A stretch of 64,000 bases of DNA from Nocardia pneumoniae NBRC 100136 (GCF_000308755.1 NZ_BAGF01000020.1:1-64000), one strand, 5' to 3'; shown: positions 12,601 through 21,775, counted from the stretch's first letter. The notes: generated by a model from the sequence alone, not told the origin. Translations and numbers: made by a program.

Positions 12601-13518
12601 CTATCTCCCGCGGGTGCGCCGCGGACCAGCACCTGAGGGGACCTCGCCGGGTTCAGCACCCTTGGCGATCGGCATCCGCACCGAGTTGCCCCACTCGGTC
12701 CAGGACCCGTCGTAGTTCCGCACGCGGTCGTAGCCGAGCAGATAGGTCAGCACGAACCAGGTGTGGCTGGATCGCACGCCGACCCGACTGTAGACGATCA
12801 GGTCCTCCTGAGCGGGTAGCGCGCGGTAGACGTCGTCGAGTTCGGCGCGGGAACGAAACCGTCCGTCCGAGGCCAGCGCCTCGGTCCACGGGATGTTCGA
12901 CGCGGTGGGGATGTGACCGCCGCGCAGCGCCGCGTCCTCCGGAGTGTCCGGTTTCTGGGCGAGCGCGCCGGAATACTCGTCGGGCGCGCGCACGTCCACC
13001 AGCGGTTTGCCGAGGTGGGCGAGCACGTCCTCGCGGAAGGCGCGGGTGCTGCCGTCGTCGCGGCGCACGGCCGGGTAGGCGCTGGGCACGGAATAGGCGG
13101 GCTCGAAGGTCGTGTCGCGCTCCTCGGAGATCCACGCCGCCCGGCCGCCGTCGAGCAAGCGCACATCCTGGTGTCCGAACAGGGTGAATACCCACGCCGT
13201 GTGCGCCGCCTGAGCGTTGCCGCGGTCGCCGTAGATGACCACGGTGTCGTCACGATCTATTCCTTTGGCGCGCATCAGTTCGGTGAATCGCGTTCCGTCG
13301 ATATAGTCGCGCGTGACCGGATCGTTCAGATCGCTTCGCCAATCCAGCTTGGTGGCGCCCGGAACGTGCCCGATGTCGTAGAGCAGCGTGTCCTCGTTGG
13401 CCTCGATGATCTTGAGTCCCTTCGCGCCTATGTTTGCCGACAGCCATTCGGTGGTTACTAGTCGGTGAGAGTGTGCGTAGGAACCGAACGAGGGATGAGG
13501 ATCCGGGGCAACGGGCAC
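12601..13518 (-). CDS. sseA: Rhodanese-type sulfurtransferase homologue lacking the catalytic cysteine
   Basis: A 305-residue protein with two rhodanese domains (about 18-140 and 160-285), matching the position of mycobacterial sseA beside accA3. Family members carry a catalytic Cys at the start of the active-site loop of the second domain. Here the loop reads IVYSRVGVRSSHTW with Ser244, codon AGT at 12787-12789, one base away from TGT. The other rhodanese signatures (HVPGATKLDW, VVIYGDRGNAQAAHTAW, GHIPTASNIPW, NYDGSWTEWG) are intact. It is therefore either inactive, with a binding role, or the base is a sequencing error. An intact paralogue lies at 46708-47526. The start is GTG, with AAGGA 9 nt upstream. 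Confidence 0.88.
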   Translation of the reverse strand: MPVAPDPHPSFGSYAHSHRLVTTEWLSANIGAKGLKIIEANEDTLLYDIGHVPGATKLDWRSDLNDPVTRDYIDGTRFTELMRAKGIDRDDTVVIYGDRGNAQAAHTAWVFTLFGHQDVRLLDGGRAAWISEERDTTFEPAYSVPSAYPAVRRDDGSTRAFREDVLAHLGKPLVDVRAPDEYSGALAQKPDTPEDAALRGGHIPTASNIPWTEALASDGRFRSRAELDDVYRALPAQEDLIVYSRVGVRSSHTWFVLTYLLGYDRVRNYDGSWTEWGNSVRMPIAKGAEPGEVPSGAGPRRTRGR

Positions 13519-13687
13519 GATGTGGGTCCTTCACGCGTGGGTAGGGCGGCGGTGACGGCGATTGGGAAGTCTCACAGCGATGGTAGGTGTGAGACGACAG
13601 TGACTCTCGTTTCAGATCACAAATCGGATGAGGGGCGAATAAATGGCACCTAGATCCGATAAAGTCTCCCGGGAGGAGGGGTGAGCT

Positions 13688-14464
13688 ATGTCCGATTCTT
13701 GGCCGCGGCGGCGACTGCTCGCGATCCTACGTGGCGCCAGCGAGCCTCTCGACGCTCAGGAACTGGCCAGGATCACCGGACAGCACGTCACCACGGTCCG
13801 GTTCCATCTGGACGTGCTCACCAGGGAATCCCTCGTCCGGCAATTCCAGCAGCCGCCGCGCGGTCGCGGCCGTCCGCGCATCGGATACAGCGCGGTGCAG
13901 CGATCGGTCGGCTATCAGGACTTGGCGCAGGTGCTCGCCGACCAGTTGGGGCCGGACCCACGGCGTAGATCGGAGGCCGCCGTCGCGGCGGGCCGCGCCT
14001 GGGGGACCAAGCTCGACATCGGCGAACACCGCGTCGAATCGCTGGAGGACGCCAAGGACATCACGATGACGTTGATGTCGGAACTCGGCTTCGCACCCGA
14101 ACGCGACCCTTCGTCGGAGACCGCGGAAAAGGCGCTCATCCGGTTGACGGCGTGTCCGCTGCGCGAACTCGCGCGAACGCATTCCGAGGTGGTGTGCGGC
14201 GTGCACCTGGGTCTGATCCAGCAGGTGCTGGAGCGGGGCGGCGCGCGCGGCGAGATCGGCGCCCAGCTGCATCCGTTCGTCGAGCCGGAATTGTGCGTGG
14301 CACGGCTGGAACTGATCGCCGCGTCGCGCGAGAAAACCCAGGAGGCGGCCACCGTGCCCCCTGGCGGCGACGCGGAGGCGTTCCCGGCGCCGTCAGGCCG
14401 TGTGGCCCCACAACTGCGTAACGCTGATCCCAACGTCGCCAAGCAATCGGCGCAGCAGTGGTAG
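13688..14464 (+). CDS. SufR-like winged-helix regulator with three conserved-type cysteines
   Basis: A 258-residue protein. An ArsR/SufR-type winged helix lies at about 6-66 (LDAQELARITGQHVTTVRFHLDVL, wing RGRGRPRIGY), followed by a regulatory domain with Cys156, Cys170 and Cys203 spaced C-X13-C-X32-C. SufR proteins hold a 4Fe-4S cluster with cysteines in this region and repress iron-sulfur assembly genes. No suf genes are nearby, so its target is open. GGGAGGAGG precedes the ATG. Its 3' end runs 72 bp into the convergent maf gene. The last 45 residues are low-complexity and may be dispensable. Confidence 0.8.
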   Translation: MSDSWPRRRLLAILRGASEPLDAQELARITGQHVTTVRFHLDVLTRESLVRQFQQPPRGRGRPRIGYSAVQRSVGYQDLAQVLADQLGPDPRRRSEAAVAAGRAWGTKLDIGEHRVESLEDAKDITMTLMSELGFAPERDPSSETAEKALIRLTACPLRELARTHSEVVCGVHLGLIQQVLERGGARGEIGAQLHPFVEPELCVARLELIAASREKTQEAATVPPGGDAEAFPAPSGRVAPQLRNADPNVAKQSAQQW

Positions 14465-15025
14465 CCCGATGCCGATGACGCTGGACGGGTCGCCGTCGAT
14501 GCGATCGACGAACCAGCCGCCGAGTCCGTCCAGGGTGAACGCGCCCGCGACCTGCAGCGGCTCTCCGGTGGCGATGTAGGCGTCCAGCTCGTCCGGCTCC
14601 GGCTTGGCGAAATGCACGGTGGTGCTGCTGCAATCGACCGCTTCGGCGGTGACCTGACCGTCCTGGAGCCGCACGACGCAGTGGCCGGTCACGAGATCCG
14701 CGCTGCGCCCGGCCATGTCGCCCCAGCGCGCGCGTGCGACCTCGGGGGTGTGCGGTTTGCCCTGGAGCTCGCCGTCGACGAGCAGCATCGAATCACAAGC
14801 CACCACAACGCAGTCGGCGGCGAACTCGGGAATGTCGGCGGCTACCGCGGCCGCTTTGGCCCGCGCGAGCTCCACCACGACCACCCGGGGCGGTGTGCCC
14901 TCGGGGAGGGCGGCGGCTACCGCGTCCTCGTCCACGGCGGAAACGCGGACGATCGGGTCGATGCCCGCCGAGCGGAGAACCTCCCGGCGGGCAGGCGACG
15001 CGGAAGCGAGAATCAGACGGGTCAC
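14393..15025 (-). CDS. maf: Maf family nucleotide pyrophosphatase
   Basis: A 210-residue house-cleaning pyrophosphatase that hydrolyses non-canonical or modified NTPs. Signatures are LASASPARREVL at the N-terminus, the catalytic aspartate in VVACDSMLLVDGELQGKP, and AGAFTLDGLGGWFVDRIDGD. The start is GTG 15025, overlapping the accE stop codon as GTGA, so it is translationally coupled to accE. The open frame further upstream runs through accE and is not used. Its 3' end overlaps the convergent SufR-like gene by 72 bp. Confidence 0.9.
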   Translation of the reverse strand: MTRLILASASPARREVLRSAGIDPIVRVSAVDEDAVAAALPEGTPPRVVVVELARAKAAAVAADIPEFAADCVVVACDSMLLVDGELQGKPHTPEVARARWGDMAGRSADLVTGHCVVRLQDGQVTAEAVDCSSTTVHFAKPEPDELDAYIATGEPLQVAGAFTLDGLGGWFVDRIDGDPSSVIGIGLPLLRRLLGDVGISVTQLWGHTA

Positions 15026-15357
15026 CCGCGCAGGTGGGACAGCTGCGGGAAGGCGTACGGGGAGAACGGGGAACTGCCACGATGCATCAGCGTCGGGCGG
15101 CCCCACAGGTCCGGAGGACCGGACGGGCCCGCCGGCGCGGCGTCGCTCGCGAGGGCGGACAGCACACACACCAGCGCGGCGAGTTCCTCGTCGGTGGGCG
15201 AGCCTTTCACGACACGGAAGAACGGCTCGGCGGTGGCTTCGGCGGGTAGGGCGGCCGCGTCCGGGTCGGTGGCCGTACCGACCTCGTCCGTGAGCGGGTC
15301 GACTGCGAGATCCAGTTCGACGGCGCTCAACACATCTTCTTCTGCCACGGTCGTCAC
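15022..15357 (-). CDS. accE: Acyl-CoA carboxylase epsilon subunit
   Basis: A 111-residue small subunit found only in actinobacterial acyl-CoA carboxylases, where it stimulates the AccA3-AccD5 complex. The diagnostic core is FFRVVKGSPTDEELAALVCVLSAL (FRVV to LSAL), followed by a Pro-rich stretch and a C-terminal tail W-x-R-P...PYAFPQL. The N-terminal 45 residues are acidic and low-complexity. GTG 15357 follows GAGAGGA by nine bases. The ATG at 15396 adds 13 residues before this ribosome site and is less likely. It is coupled to maf through a 4-bp overlap and lies 220 bp after accD5. Confidence 0.85.
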   Translation of the reverse strand: MTTVAEEDVLSAVELDLAVDPLTDEVGTATDPDAAALPAEATAEPFFRVVKGSPTDEELAALVCVLSALASDAAPAGPSGPPDLWGRPTLMHRGSSPFSPYAFPQLSHLRG

Positions 15358-15553
15358 AGTGCCAGGTCCTCTCTTTGCCTCGATCGGGATGATCACCTGA
15401 TCAGGCTGTTCCCATTTTCCGGCTGTTTACGGATGAAGCAATCATCCTCGGATTCACTCATTGCGTCTCTGCAACCAAGGCGGATCCACGCCGCATGAGT
15501 AGTACCGAGGCCGATGCCACCCTTTGTGCGCGGCCTAACGAGGGTATCGCTCG

Positions 15554-15595
15554 ATCACAGCGGAATGTTGCCCTTCATCACAGCGGAATGTTGCC
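15554..15595 (-). repeat. 19-bp direct duplication at the accD5 3' end
   Basis: ATCACAGCGGAATGTTGCC occurs at 15554-15572 and again at 15577-15595. The second copy holds the last codons of accD5 (GNIPL-stop). The first copy recreates the same codons just past the stop, giving a mini-frame MKGNIPL that begins at the ATG overlapping the accD5 TGA. It looks like a slipped-strand duplication. Confidence 0.85.
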
Positions 15596-17218
15596 GTGCT
15601 TCTTGGGCGGAAGGGTCACCATCTTGCGCTCGAGCAGTCGCAGCGCGGACACGATCTGGCCCCGCGTGTGCGACGGCGGGATGACCGCGTCCACGTATCC
15701 GCGCTCGGCGGCGACGTACGGGTTCACCAGGGTGTCCTCGTACTCGTTCTGCAGCTCGAGCCGCAGCGCATCGACGTCCGCGCCCTCCTTGGCGGCTTGC
15801 TGCAGCTGCTTGCGGTAGACGAATCCGACGGCGCCGGAAGCGCCCATGACGGCGATCTGCGCGGTCGGCCAGGCGAGGTTCACGTCGGCGCCCATGTGCT
15901 TGGAACCCATGACGTCGTAGGCGCCGCCGTAGGCCTTGCGGGTGATGATCGTGATTTTGCCCACAGTGGCCTCGCCGTAGGCGTAGAGGAGCTTCGCGCC
16001 GCGCCGGATGATGCCGTTGTACTCCTGGCCGGTGCCGGGCAGGAAGCCGGGAACGTCGACCAGGGTGATGATCGGGATGTTGAACGCGTCGCAGGTGCGC
16101 ACGAACCGGGCGGCCTTCTCCGAGGCGTCGATGTCCAGGCAGCCCGCGAACTGGGTGGGCTGGTTGGCCACGATGCCGACGCTGCGGCCGTCGATCCGGC
16201 CGAAGCCGACGATGACGTTCATCGCGCGCTCGGCCTGCACCTCGAGGAACTCGTCGTCGTCGAGCAGGCGACGGATCACCTCGTGCATGTCGTAGGGCTG
16301 GTTCGGCGAGTCCGGGATGATCGTGTCCAGCTCGAGGTCCTCCTCGGTGAGCGAGTCCTCGATCGCGCCGGTGATCGGGTCGGTGGCCGGGAACCGCGGC
16401 GCTTCGGCGCGGTTGTTGCTCGGCAGGTAGGACAGCAGGTCCTTGACGTAGTCCAGCGCGTCCTGCTCGCCCGAGGCTACGTAGTGCGCCACACCGGACT
16501 TCACCATGTGCGTGTGCGCGCCGCCCAGGTCCTCCATGGTGACGTCCTCGCCGGTGACCGTCTTGATGACGTCCGGGCCGGTGACGAACATCTGGCTGGT
16601 GCCGTCGACCATCACCACGAAGTCGGTCAGCGCGGGGGAGTACACGTGACCGCCCGCGGCCGGCCCCATGATCAACGAGATCTGCGGGATCACGCCGGAG
16701 GCCTGGATGTTGCGGTGGAAGATCTCGCCGTAGAGGCCGAGAGAGACCACGCCCTCCTGGATGCGCGCGCCCGCGCCCTCGTTGATGCCGATCAGCGGAC
16801 GGCCCGTCTTCAGGGCCAGGTCCATCACCTTGACGATCTTCTCGCCGTAGACCTCGCCGAGACTGCCGCCGAACACGGTGACGTCCTGGCTGAAGATGCA
16901 CACGTCACGGCCGTCGATGGTGCCGTAGCCGGTGACCACGCCGTCGCCGAGCGGGCGGTTGTTCTCCAGGCCGAAGTTGACGCTGCGGTGGCGGGCGAGT
17001 GCGTCGAGTTCGACGAAGGAACCCTCGTCCAGCAGGGCGAGGATGCGCTCGCGGGCGGTCATCTTGCCCTTCGCGTGCACCTTGTCGACCGCGGCCTCAC
17101 CCATGGGGTGCTTGGCCTCTTCCAGCCGATTCCGCAGGTCAGCCAGCTTCCCGGCGGTGGTGTGGATATCGGGGGAGCCCGCCGGGCCGGAGGAGGGCTG
17201 CTGCTGGACACTCGTCAT
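15578..17218 (-). CDS. accD5: Propionyl/acyl-CoA carboxylase beta subunit (carboxyltransferase)
   Basis: A 546-residue carboxyltransferase that transfers CO2 from biotin on AccA3 to acyl-CoA, mainly propionyl-CoA. The two crotonase-type halves are visible: the oxyanion-holding [13 protein letters not shown] in the first and [22 protein letters not shown] in the second, plus [14 protein letters not shown] near the end. The length and the C-terminus KHGNIPL match AccD5 of mycobacteria. TACACT lies 8 nt before the ATG with no strong ribosome site, so transcription may be leaderless. It is transcribed with accE and maf behind it and divergent from the small gene before birA. Confidence 0.94.
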   Translation of the reverse strand: MTSVQQQPSSGPAGSPDIHTTAGKLADLRNRLEEAKHPMGEAAVDKVHAKGKMTARERILALLDEGSFVELDALARHRSVNFGLENNRPLGDGVVTGYGTIDGRDVCIFSQDVTVFGGSLGEVYGEKIVKVMDLALKTGRPLIGINEGAGARIQEGVVSLGLYGEIFHRNIQASGVIPQISLIMGPAAGGHVYSPALTDFVVMVDGTSQMFVTGPDVIKTVTGEDVTMEDLGGAHTHMVKSGVAHYVASGEQDALDYVKDLLSYLPSNNRAEAPRFPATDPITGAIEDSLTEEDLELDTIIPDSPNQPYDMHEVIRRLLDDDEFLEVQAERAMNVIVGFGRIDGRSVGIVANQPTQFAGCLDIDASEKAARFVRTCDAFNIPIITLVDVPGFLPGTGQEYNGIIRRGAKLLYAYGEATVGKITIITRKAYGGAYDVMGSKHMGADVNLAWPTAQIAVMGASGAVGFVYRKQLQQAAKEGADVDALRLELQNEYEDTLVNPYVAAERGYVDAVIPPSHTRGQIVSALRLLERKMVTLPPKKHGNIPL

Positions 17219-17422
17219 GGCTCCGGAGTGTAACCAGTGCCAATGCTCCTCTGTAAAGGTGTCGGCGCTACCGGCGAGTAGAAAACCGCAGCTAGATCAT
17301 ATTTCCGAGGCAAAATTCCTGGTCGGTCACCGGGCTGGACGGCGGAAAATGAGTATCGCCCGCCGGTCGTGTCCGGATAGCCTGGGGCACGGTGATTTTC
17401 GAGCTCAGGGGAGGAGCGCGTC

Positions 17423-17623
17423 ATGTGGGGATGGAGTAGAACGGTCGCCGAGTACGCCGCCGCTGCGGCGTGGACGTACACGCAGAGCGCCGAGACCGAG
17501 CCGAAGTACGGGGAGCCCGAATACTGGGCCGAGACCACCGCCGAGGAGCTGTCCGCCGACGCCGATGGGGTGCGTATCGCGGCGCGCGATCCGATGCTCC
17601 GCGAGTACGACCTGGCCGGGTAG
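17423..17623 (+). CDS. Small hypothetical protein upstream of birA
   Basis: A 66-residue acidic protein with two tryptophans near the start (MWGWSRTVAEYAAAAAWTYTQ) and many Glu/Asp in the second half. GGGGAGGAG lies six bases before the ATG, a strong ribosome site, and third codon positions are G/C-rich, so I believe it is expressed. No membrane segment and no known domain are visible. It is 28 bp upstream of birA and divergent from accD5, so it could belong to the carboxylase regulon. Confidence 0.6.
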   Translation: MWGWSRTVAEYAAAAAWTYTQSAETEPKYGEPEYWAETTAEELSADADGVRIAARDPMLREYDLAG

Positions 17624-17651
17624 CGCCTCACCCGACGGGTAGCCTGCCGGT

Positions 17652-18452
17652 ATGCAGAGGCCACCGTTGGATGCGGAGCAATTACGGCGCAGCGTCATCG
17701 AGTCGCCCGAGCTGTCGTTCTTCTCGCAGATCGACGTGGTGGAGTCGACCGGGTCCACGAACACGGACTTGATCGCGCGCGCGGCCGAACCGGGCATCGA
17801 CCACGCGGTGCTCCTGGCGGAGGCGCAGGAGCAGGGGCGCGGCAGGCACGCGCGGGTTTGGGTCAGCCCGCCCCGGGCGCAGATCTCGATGTCGGTGCTG
17901 GTGCGACTGCGTGGCATCGACCCGGCCACGCTCGGCTGGCTGTCTCTGCTGACCGGCGTGGCCGTGGTCGACGCGCTGCGGGCGACCGCGGGCGTGCCCG
18001 CCGAACTCAAGTGGCCCAACGACGTGTTGATCGATGGCCGCAAGGTCGCGGGCATCCTCGCCGAGGTCGCTGCGGGTGCGGGCGCACCCGTGGTGGTGGT
18101 AGGCGTGGGGCTCAACGTGAGCCTCACCGAAGCGGAACTGCCGGTGCCGCACGCCACCTCGCTCGTCCTGGCCGGGGCGCAACAGATCGATCGCACCGTG
18201 CTCGTCCGCTCGCTGCTGGCCGAGTTCGCCCGCCGTTTCACCGCCTGGCGGGACGACGACTGGGCGATCGGCGAACTGGCTGCCGCCTATCGCGAGCGGT
18301 GCGCCACGATCGGCACCAAGGTTCGCGCCGAATTGCCCGGCGGCCGGACGCTGACGGGCGTCGCGGAAGACATCGACGACGCCGGGCGCCTGCTCATCGG
18401 TGGCGAAGCGGTGTCGGCGGCCGACGTGACGCACCTGCGCCCTGAGCAGTGA
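17652..18452 (+). CDS. birA: Biotin-[acetyl-CoA-carboxylase] ligase
   Basis: A 266-residue biotin protein ligase that makes biotinyl-AMP and attaches biotin to the AccA carrier lysine. Seen are VESTGSTNTDL, the adenylate loop QGRGRHARVW, the central LKWPNDVLIDGRKVAGIL with the catalytic lysine, VVVGVGLNV, and a C-terminal SH3-like cap. There is no N-terminal HTH, so it is a group-I ligase and not a repressor. TAGCCT at 17640-17645 lies 6 nt before the ATG (leaderless type). Its substrate accA3 is encoded 5 kb away in the same island. Confidence 0.93.
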   Translation: MQRPPLDAEQLRRSVIESPELSFFSQIDVVESTGSTNTDLIARAAEPGIDHAVLLAEAQEQGRGRHARVWVSPPRAQISMSVLVRLRGIDPATLGWLSLLTGVAVVDALRATAGVPAELKWPNDVLIDGRKVAGILAEVAAGAGAPVVVVGVGLNVSLTEAELPVPHATSLVLAGAQQIDRTVLVRSLLAEFARRFTAWRDDDWAIGELAAAYRERCATIGTKVRAELPGGRTLTGVAEDIDDAGRLLIGGEAVSAADVTHLRPEQ

Positions 18453-18629
18453 CCGCCGAAACGGCAAGCGGCACAACGCCATACTGCGCTGCACGTCTGT
18501 CTTCAGCGCGTCGGCGGTCGGTCGATCCGAGCGACGACCGTGCTCGGCCATCAGCGCGCTGACGATTGCGCGGCATGACGCGCTGCGGTGTGCGCCTTTC
18601 CGGCATCCGCAGCCGGTAGGGTGCGTGAC

Positions 18630-19175
18630 ATGGGTTATCCGGAGGATGTCCTGGCGCCCGACGAACAGCTGATACTCCATCGTCATCCGCATTGGAAAAT
18701 GCTGTTCTGGCCGATCGTGACGCTGATCGTCGCCACCGCGCTCGCCGGTTTCGCGGCGGGACTCGTCTCGCGCAAAGCCGAGGGCACCGTACTCTCCGCG
18801 TCGCTGATCGCGGTGCTCGTGGTGTACGTGGGAATTCTCCTGTGGCGTTGTGTCGCACCGATTGTCACGTGGAAGTCGACGCATTTCATCGTCACCGACC
18901 GCAGGGTGCTGGTGCGCCAGGGCGTGATCACCCACAGCGGCATCGACATCCCGATGAGCCGGATTTCCAGTGTCCAGTTCCGGCACGGCCTGTTCGACCG
19001 GTTGCTCGGCACGGGGACGCTGATCATCGAGTCGTCCTCCTCCGAGCCGTTGGAGTACGACGACATCCCGTCCGTCCAGCAGGTGCACGCGCTGCTGTAT
19101 CACCAGGTGTTCGAGGTCGAACGCCACAACAACGGGCACGACGAGCGCTGGGACGACCGCCGCAGCTACCGGTGA
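18630..19175 (+). CDS. PH-domain (bPH2/YdbS-like) membrane protein
   Basis: A 181-residue protein with two membrane helices (about residues 25-46 and 56-77) followed by a bacterial PH domain starting STHFIVTDRRVLVRQGVITHSGIDIPM, which is the classic bPH2 pattern. It corresponds in position to the conserved membrane protein after birA in mycobacteria. Its role is unknown. TAGGGT lies 7 nt before ATG 18630, so I reject the longer frame from 18588. It is followed 17 bp later by a two-component system. Confidence 0.85.
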   Translation: MGYPEDVLAPDEQLILHRHPHWKMLFWPIVTLIVATALAGFAAGLVSRKAEGTVLSASLIAVLVVYVGILLWRCVAPIVTWKSTHFIVTDRRVLVRQGVITHSGIDIPMSRISSVQFRHGLFDRLLGTGTLIIESSSSEPLEYDDIPSVQQVHALLYHQVFEVERHNNGHDERWDDRRSYR

Positions 19176-19192
19176 GCCCGTAACCTGGGCGT

Positions 19193-19870
19193 ATGACCGC
19201 CGTACTGCTGGCCGAAGACGACGAGGCCATCGCCGCTCCGCTCTCGCGCGCGCTCGGCCGCGAGGGCTACTCGGTGACCGTCGAGAGTTTCGGGCCCGCC
19301 GTGCTGCGGCGTGCCCTGGAGGGCGGCCACGATCTGCTCATTCTCGACCTCGGCCTGCCCGGCATGGACGGGCTGGAGGTGTGCCGTCAGGTGCGTGCCC
19401 GCGGCGCGGATCTGGCCGTGCTGATGCTCACCGCGCGCACCGACGAGGTGGACTTCGTGGTCGGGCTGGACGCGGGTGCCGACGACTACGTCGGCAAGCC
19501 GTTCCGTCTCGCCGAGCTGCTCGCCCGGGTGCGAGCGCTGTTGCGGCGCAGCGGGATCGGCGACGACACGGTGGAGGTCGGCGGTATTCGCTTGGAGCCG
19601 GCGGCGCGGCGGGTGCTGGTCAACGGCGTCGAAGTCGGTTTGGCCAACAAGGAATACGAGCTGCTCAAGGTGCTGATCGACCGGGCGGGCCAGGTGGTGC
19701 CGCGAGACACCATCCTGCGCGAGGTGTGGGGCGACGCCGAGCTGCGCGGCTCCAAGACTTTGGACATGCACATGTCCTGGCTGCGCCGCAAGATCGGCGA
19801 CGAGGGGCCGATGGCCGAACGGCGCATCGTCACCGTTCGCGGTGTCGGGTTCCGGCTGAACACCGACTGA
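19193..19870 (+). CDS. OmpR-family response regulator
   Basis: A 225-residue two-component regulator. The receiver has acidic pocket Asp9/Asp10, phospho-acceptor Asp52, Thr80 and Lys102. The C-terminal winged helix begins near 130 and includes ANKEYELLKVLIDRAGQVV and LDMHMSWLRRKIG. TAACCT at 19181-19186 lies 6 nt before the ATG. One base separates its stop codon from the sensor kinase start, so the two are co-translated. The target genes are unknown. The flanking genes concern the envelope (PH-domain protein, GtrA). Confidence 0.92.
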   Translation: MTAVLLAEDDEAIAAPLSRALGREGYSVTVESFGPAVLRRALEGGHDLLILDLGLPGMDGLEVCRQVRARGADLAVLMLTARTDEVDFVVGLDAGADDYVGKPFRLAELLARVRALLRRSGIGDDTVEVGGIRLEPAARRVLVNGVEVGLANKEYELLKVLIDRAGQVVPRDTILREVWGDAELRGSKTLDMHMSWLRRKIGDEGPMAERRIVTVRGVGFRLNTD

Positions 19871-19871
19871 C

Positions 19872-21176
19872 ATGCGCCGCCGCATTCTGCGTTCGATGCT
19901 CACCGTCCTGACGCTCACCACGGTGGTGCTCGGCGTGCCGCTGATCTACACGGCGTGGCTGTGGGTGGAGGACATCACCCGCAACGACCTGCAGAACCGG
20001 CTGGACCGGATCGCGTCGGAGATCATCGCGCAGGAGCACGGCGATGGGATGGTGCTCGGCGAGCTGGACACCAGGTCGGTGGCGCCGCTGGTGCCCGAGA
20101 ACAGCAGACTGACCATCGTGTATCCCTCGCCAGGGGACAACGCCTCCCGCCGCGACCTGGGCGCGTCCGACGTGCCCGACCCGCTGGTCGAGTCGCTGTC
20201 GATGGGCACGTCCGGGTCATTGCGGCTGGAGGTGCCTTCGGCGCCGATGCACGCGATGCAGCGCCAAGCGGTCGCGGTGGTGGCCCTGGCGGTGCTCGCG
20301 TCGCTGGGCGCGGCCGTCTCGGTGGCGGTGGTGACCGCGCGCCGGGTGGCCGATCCGCTGCGCGACGTCGCGGCACGCGCCGCGCGGCTTGCGATGGGCG
20401 ATTTCCGTCCCGATCCGCGCAGGCACGGCATCGCCGAACTGGATCGCGTCTCCGACGTGCTCGATTCCGCGACCGTGGAGATCGCCGGTCGACTCCAGCG
20501 CGAGCACGCCCTGGTCGCCGACGTCTCGCATCAGCTGCGCAGCAGGCTCACCGCCGTGCGGCTGCGCCTCGACGAGCTGTCCGCGCACGCCGATCCGGAG
20601 GTGGTGCACGAGGCCGAGGAGGCGATGGCCCAGGTGGACCGGCTCACCGAAGCGATCGACGACCTGGTGCGCGCGTCCCGCGACGAGGACGCGGCCGACC
20701 GCGACCCGCTGCCGGTGATGGACGAACTGCGCGGCGTGGTGGCCGAATGGACCCACCCGTTCACCGAGGCGGGCCGCACCCTGACGCTGACCGGCGACGA
20801 GTCGCTGCGCGCGCCGATCACGGGCTCGCGGTTGCGCGAGGCGGTGGCGGTACTGGTGGACAACGCCCTCATGCACGGCGGCGGGACCTGCACGGTGTCG
20901 GTGCGTTCGGTGCGGCCGGGAGCCGACCGCGAGCCGCTGGTGTGCGTCGAAGTCGCCGACGAGGGCCACGGCGTGCGCGACGAGCTGGCGCCGCACATCT
21001 TCGACCGGGGATTCTCCGCGGGCGGTTCGACGGGTGTGGGGCTGGCGCTGGCGCGGGCCCTGGTCGAGGCCGACGGCGGTCGGCTGGAGTTGCAGCGGCG
21101 CAGGCCCGCGCTGTTCGCGGTGTTCCTCGGGTCGTCGAAGGTTCGTCCACCCGCGGTGGTGCCCGAGCCGCGGTGA
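19872..21176 (+). CDS. Sensor histidine kinase
   Basis: A 434-residue membrane kinase paired with the preceding regulator. It has a first helix at about 9-31, an outer sensor loop of about 100 residues, a second helix at about 132-156, HAMP 157-208, the H-box ADVSHQLRSRLTAVR with His220, and an ATPase domain with the N-box VDNALMHG and G-boxes DEGHGVRD and GVGLALARALVEADGG. The sensor loop has no recognisable fold. The C-terminus ends just before the convergent gtrA gene. Confidence 0.92.
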   Translation: MRRRILRSMLTVLTLTTVVLGVPLIYTAWLWVEDITRNDLQNRLDRIASEIIAQEHGDGMVLGELDTRSVAPLVPENSRLTIVYPSPGDNASRRDLGASDVPDPLVESLSMGTSGSLRLEVPSAPMHAMQRQAVAVVALAVLASLGAAVSVAVVTARRVADPLRDVAARAARLAMGDFRPDPRRHGIAELDRVSDVLDSATVEIAGRLQREHALVADVSHQLRSRLTAVRLRLDELSAHADPEVVHEAEEAMAQVDRLTEAIDDLVRASRDEDAADRDPLPVMDELRGVVAEWTHPFTEAGRTLTLTGDESLRAPITGSRLREAVAVLVDNALMHGGGTCTVSVRSVRPGADREPLVCVEVADEGHGVRDELAPHIFDRGFSAGGSTGVGLALARALVEADGGRLELQRRRPALFAVFLGSSKVRPPAVVPEPR

Positions 21177-21178
21177 AT

Positions 21179-21718
21179 TCAGCTGCGGCCGAGTTCCTCT
21201 TCCACGAGATCCACGAATTCCGCTTCCAGCTCGCTCATCTCGTCCGGGAAGACCCAGCGGCGCATCGCCCAGAACCGGAAGGCCATCTGCAGCAGATTGC
21301 CGATGATGAACGCGCTGATGAAGTCGGCGATGTTCTCCACCGTGAAGCTGACGTTGGGTTGCCGCAGGTCGAAGATGTAGCTGGAAATCCAGAGCGGAGT
21401 GAAGGCCAGGACGACGCCGACGCCGCTGACGCCGAAGAACAGCAGCGCTTCGTGATGGCGCTCGCGTCCGCCCCGGTTCTTGAACGACCACTCCCGGTTG
21501 AGGATGTAGGAGGCGATCACGGCGATGACGCCGGAGATGATCTTGGCGGTCACCGGTTTCTCCGCCAGCACCGTCCACTTGAGCATGTAGAAGATGCCGC
21601 TGTCGATGACGAACGTGGTCGCGCCGACGATCGCGAACTTGATCAGTTCCCGATGCCGGTACGCGATATCTTGCAGCGGCTTGGGGAGGACGCTGACCAC
21701 GTCGTCGACGAATGACAC
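21179..21718 (-). CDS. GtrA-family membrane protein
   Basis: A 179-residue protein with four predicted helices (FAIVGATTFVIDSGIFYML, IISGVIAVIASYILNREWSF, ALLFFGVSGVGVVLAF, FISAFIIGNLLQMAFRFWAMRRWVF). GtrA proteins help flip polyprenyl-linked sugars or support cell-wall glycan synthesis. The NREWSF and RFWAMRRWVF motifs are typical. The start is GTG 21718 with TACACT 8 nt upstream. It is divergent from purK by under 60 bp, as in mycobacteria. A second GtrA protein is at 28182-28694. Confidence 0.88.
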   Translation of the reverse strand: MSFVDDVVSVLPKPLQDIAYRHRELIKFAIVGATTFVIDSGIFYMLKWTVLAEKPVTAKIISGVIAVIASYILNREWSFKNRGGRERHHEALLFFGVSGVGVVLAFTPLWISSYIFDLRQPNVSFTVENIADFISAFIIGNLLQMAFRFWAMRRWVFPDEMSELEAEFVDLVEEELGRS

Positions 21719-21775
21719 AAGACCGGAGTGTACCGGTCCCGATCATTTGCGCCGGACATGACAATATGGTCCGAC

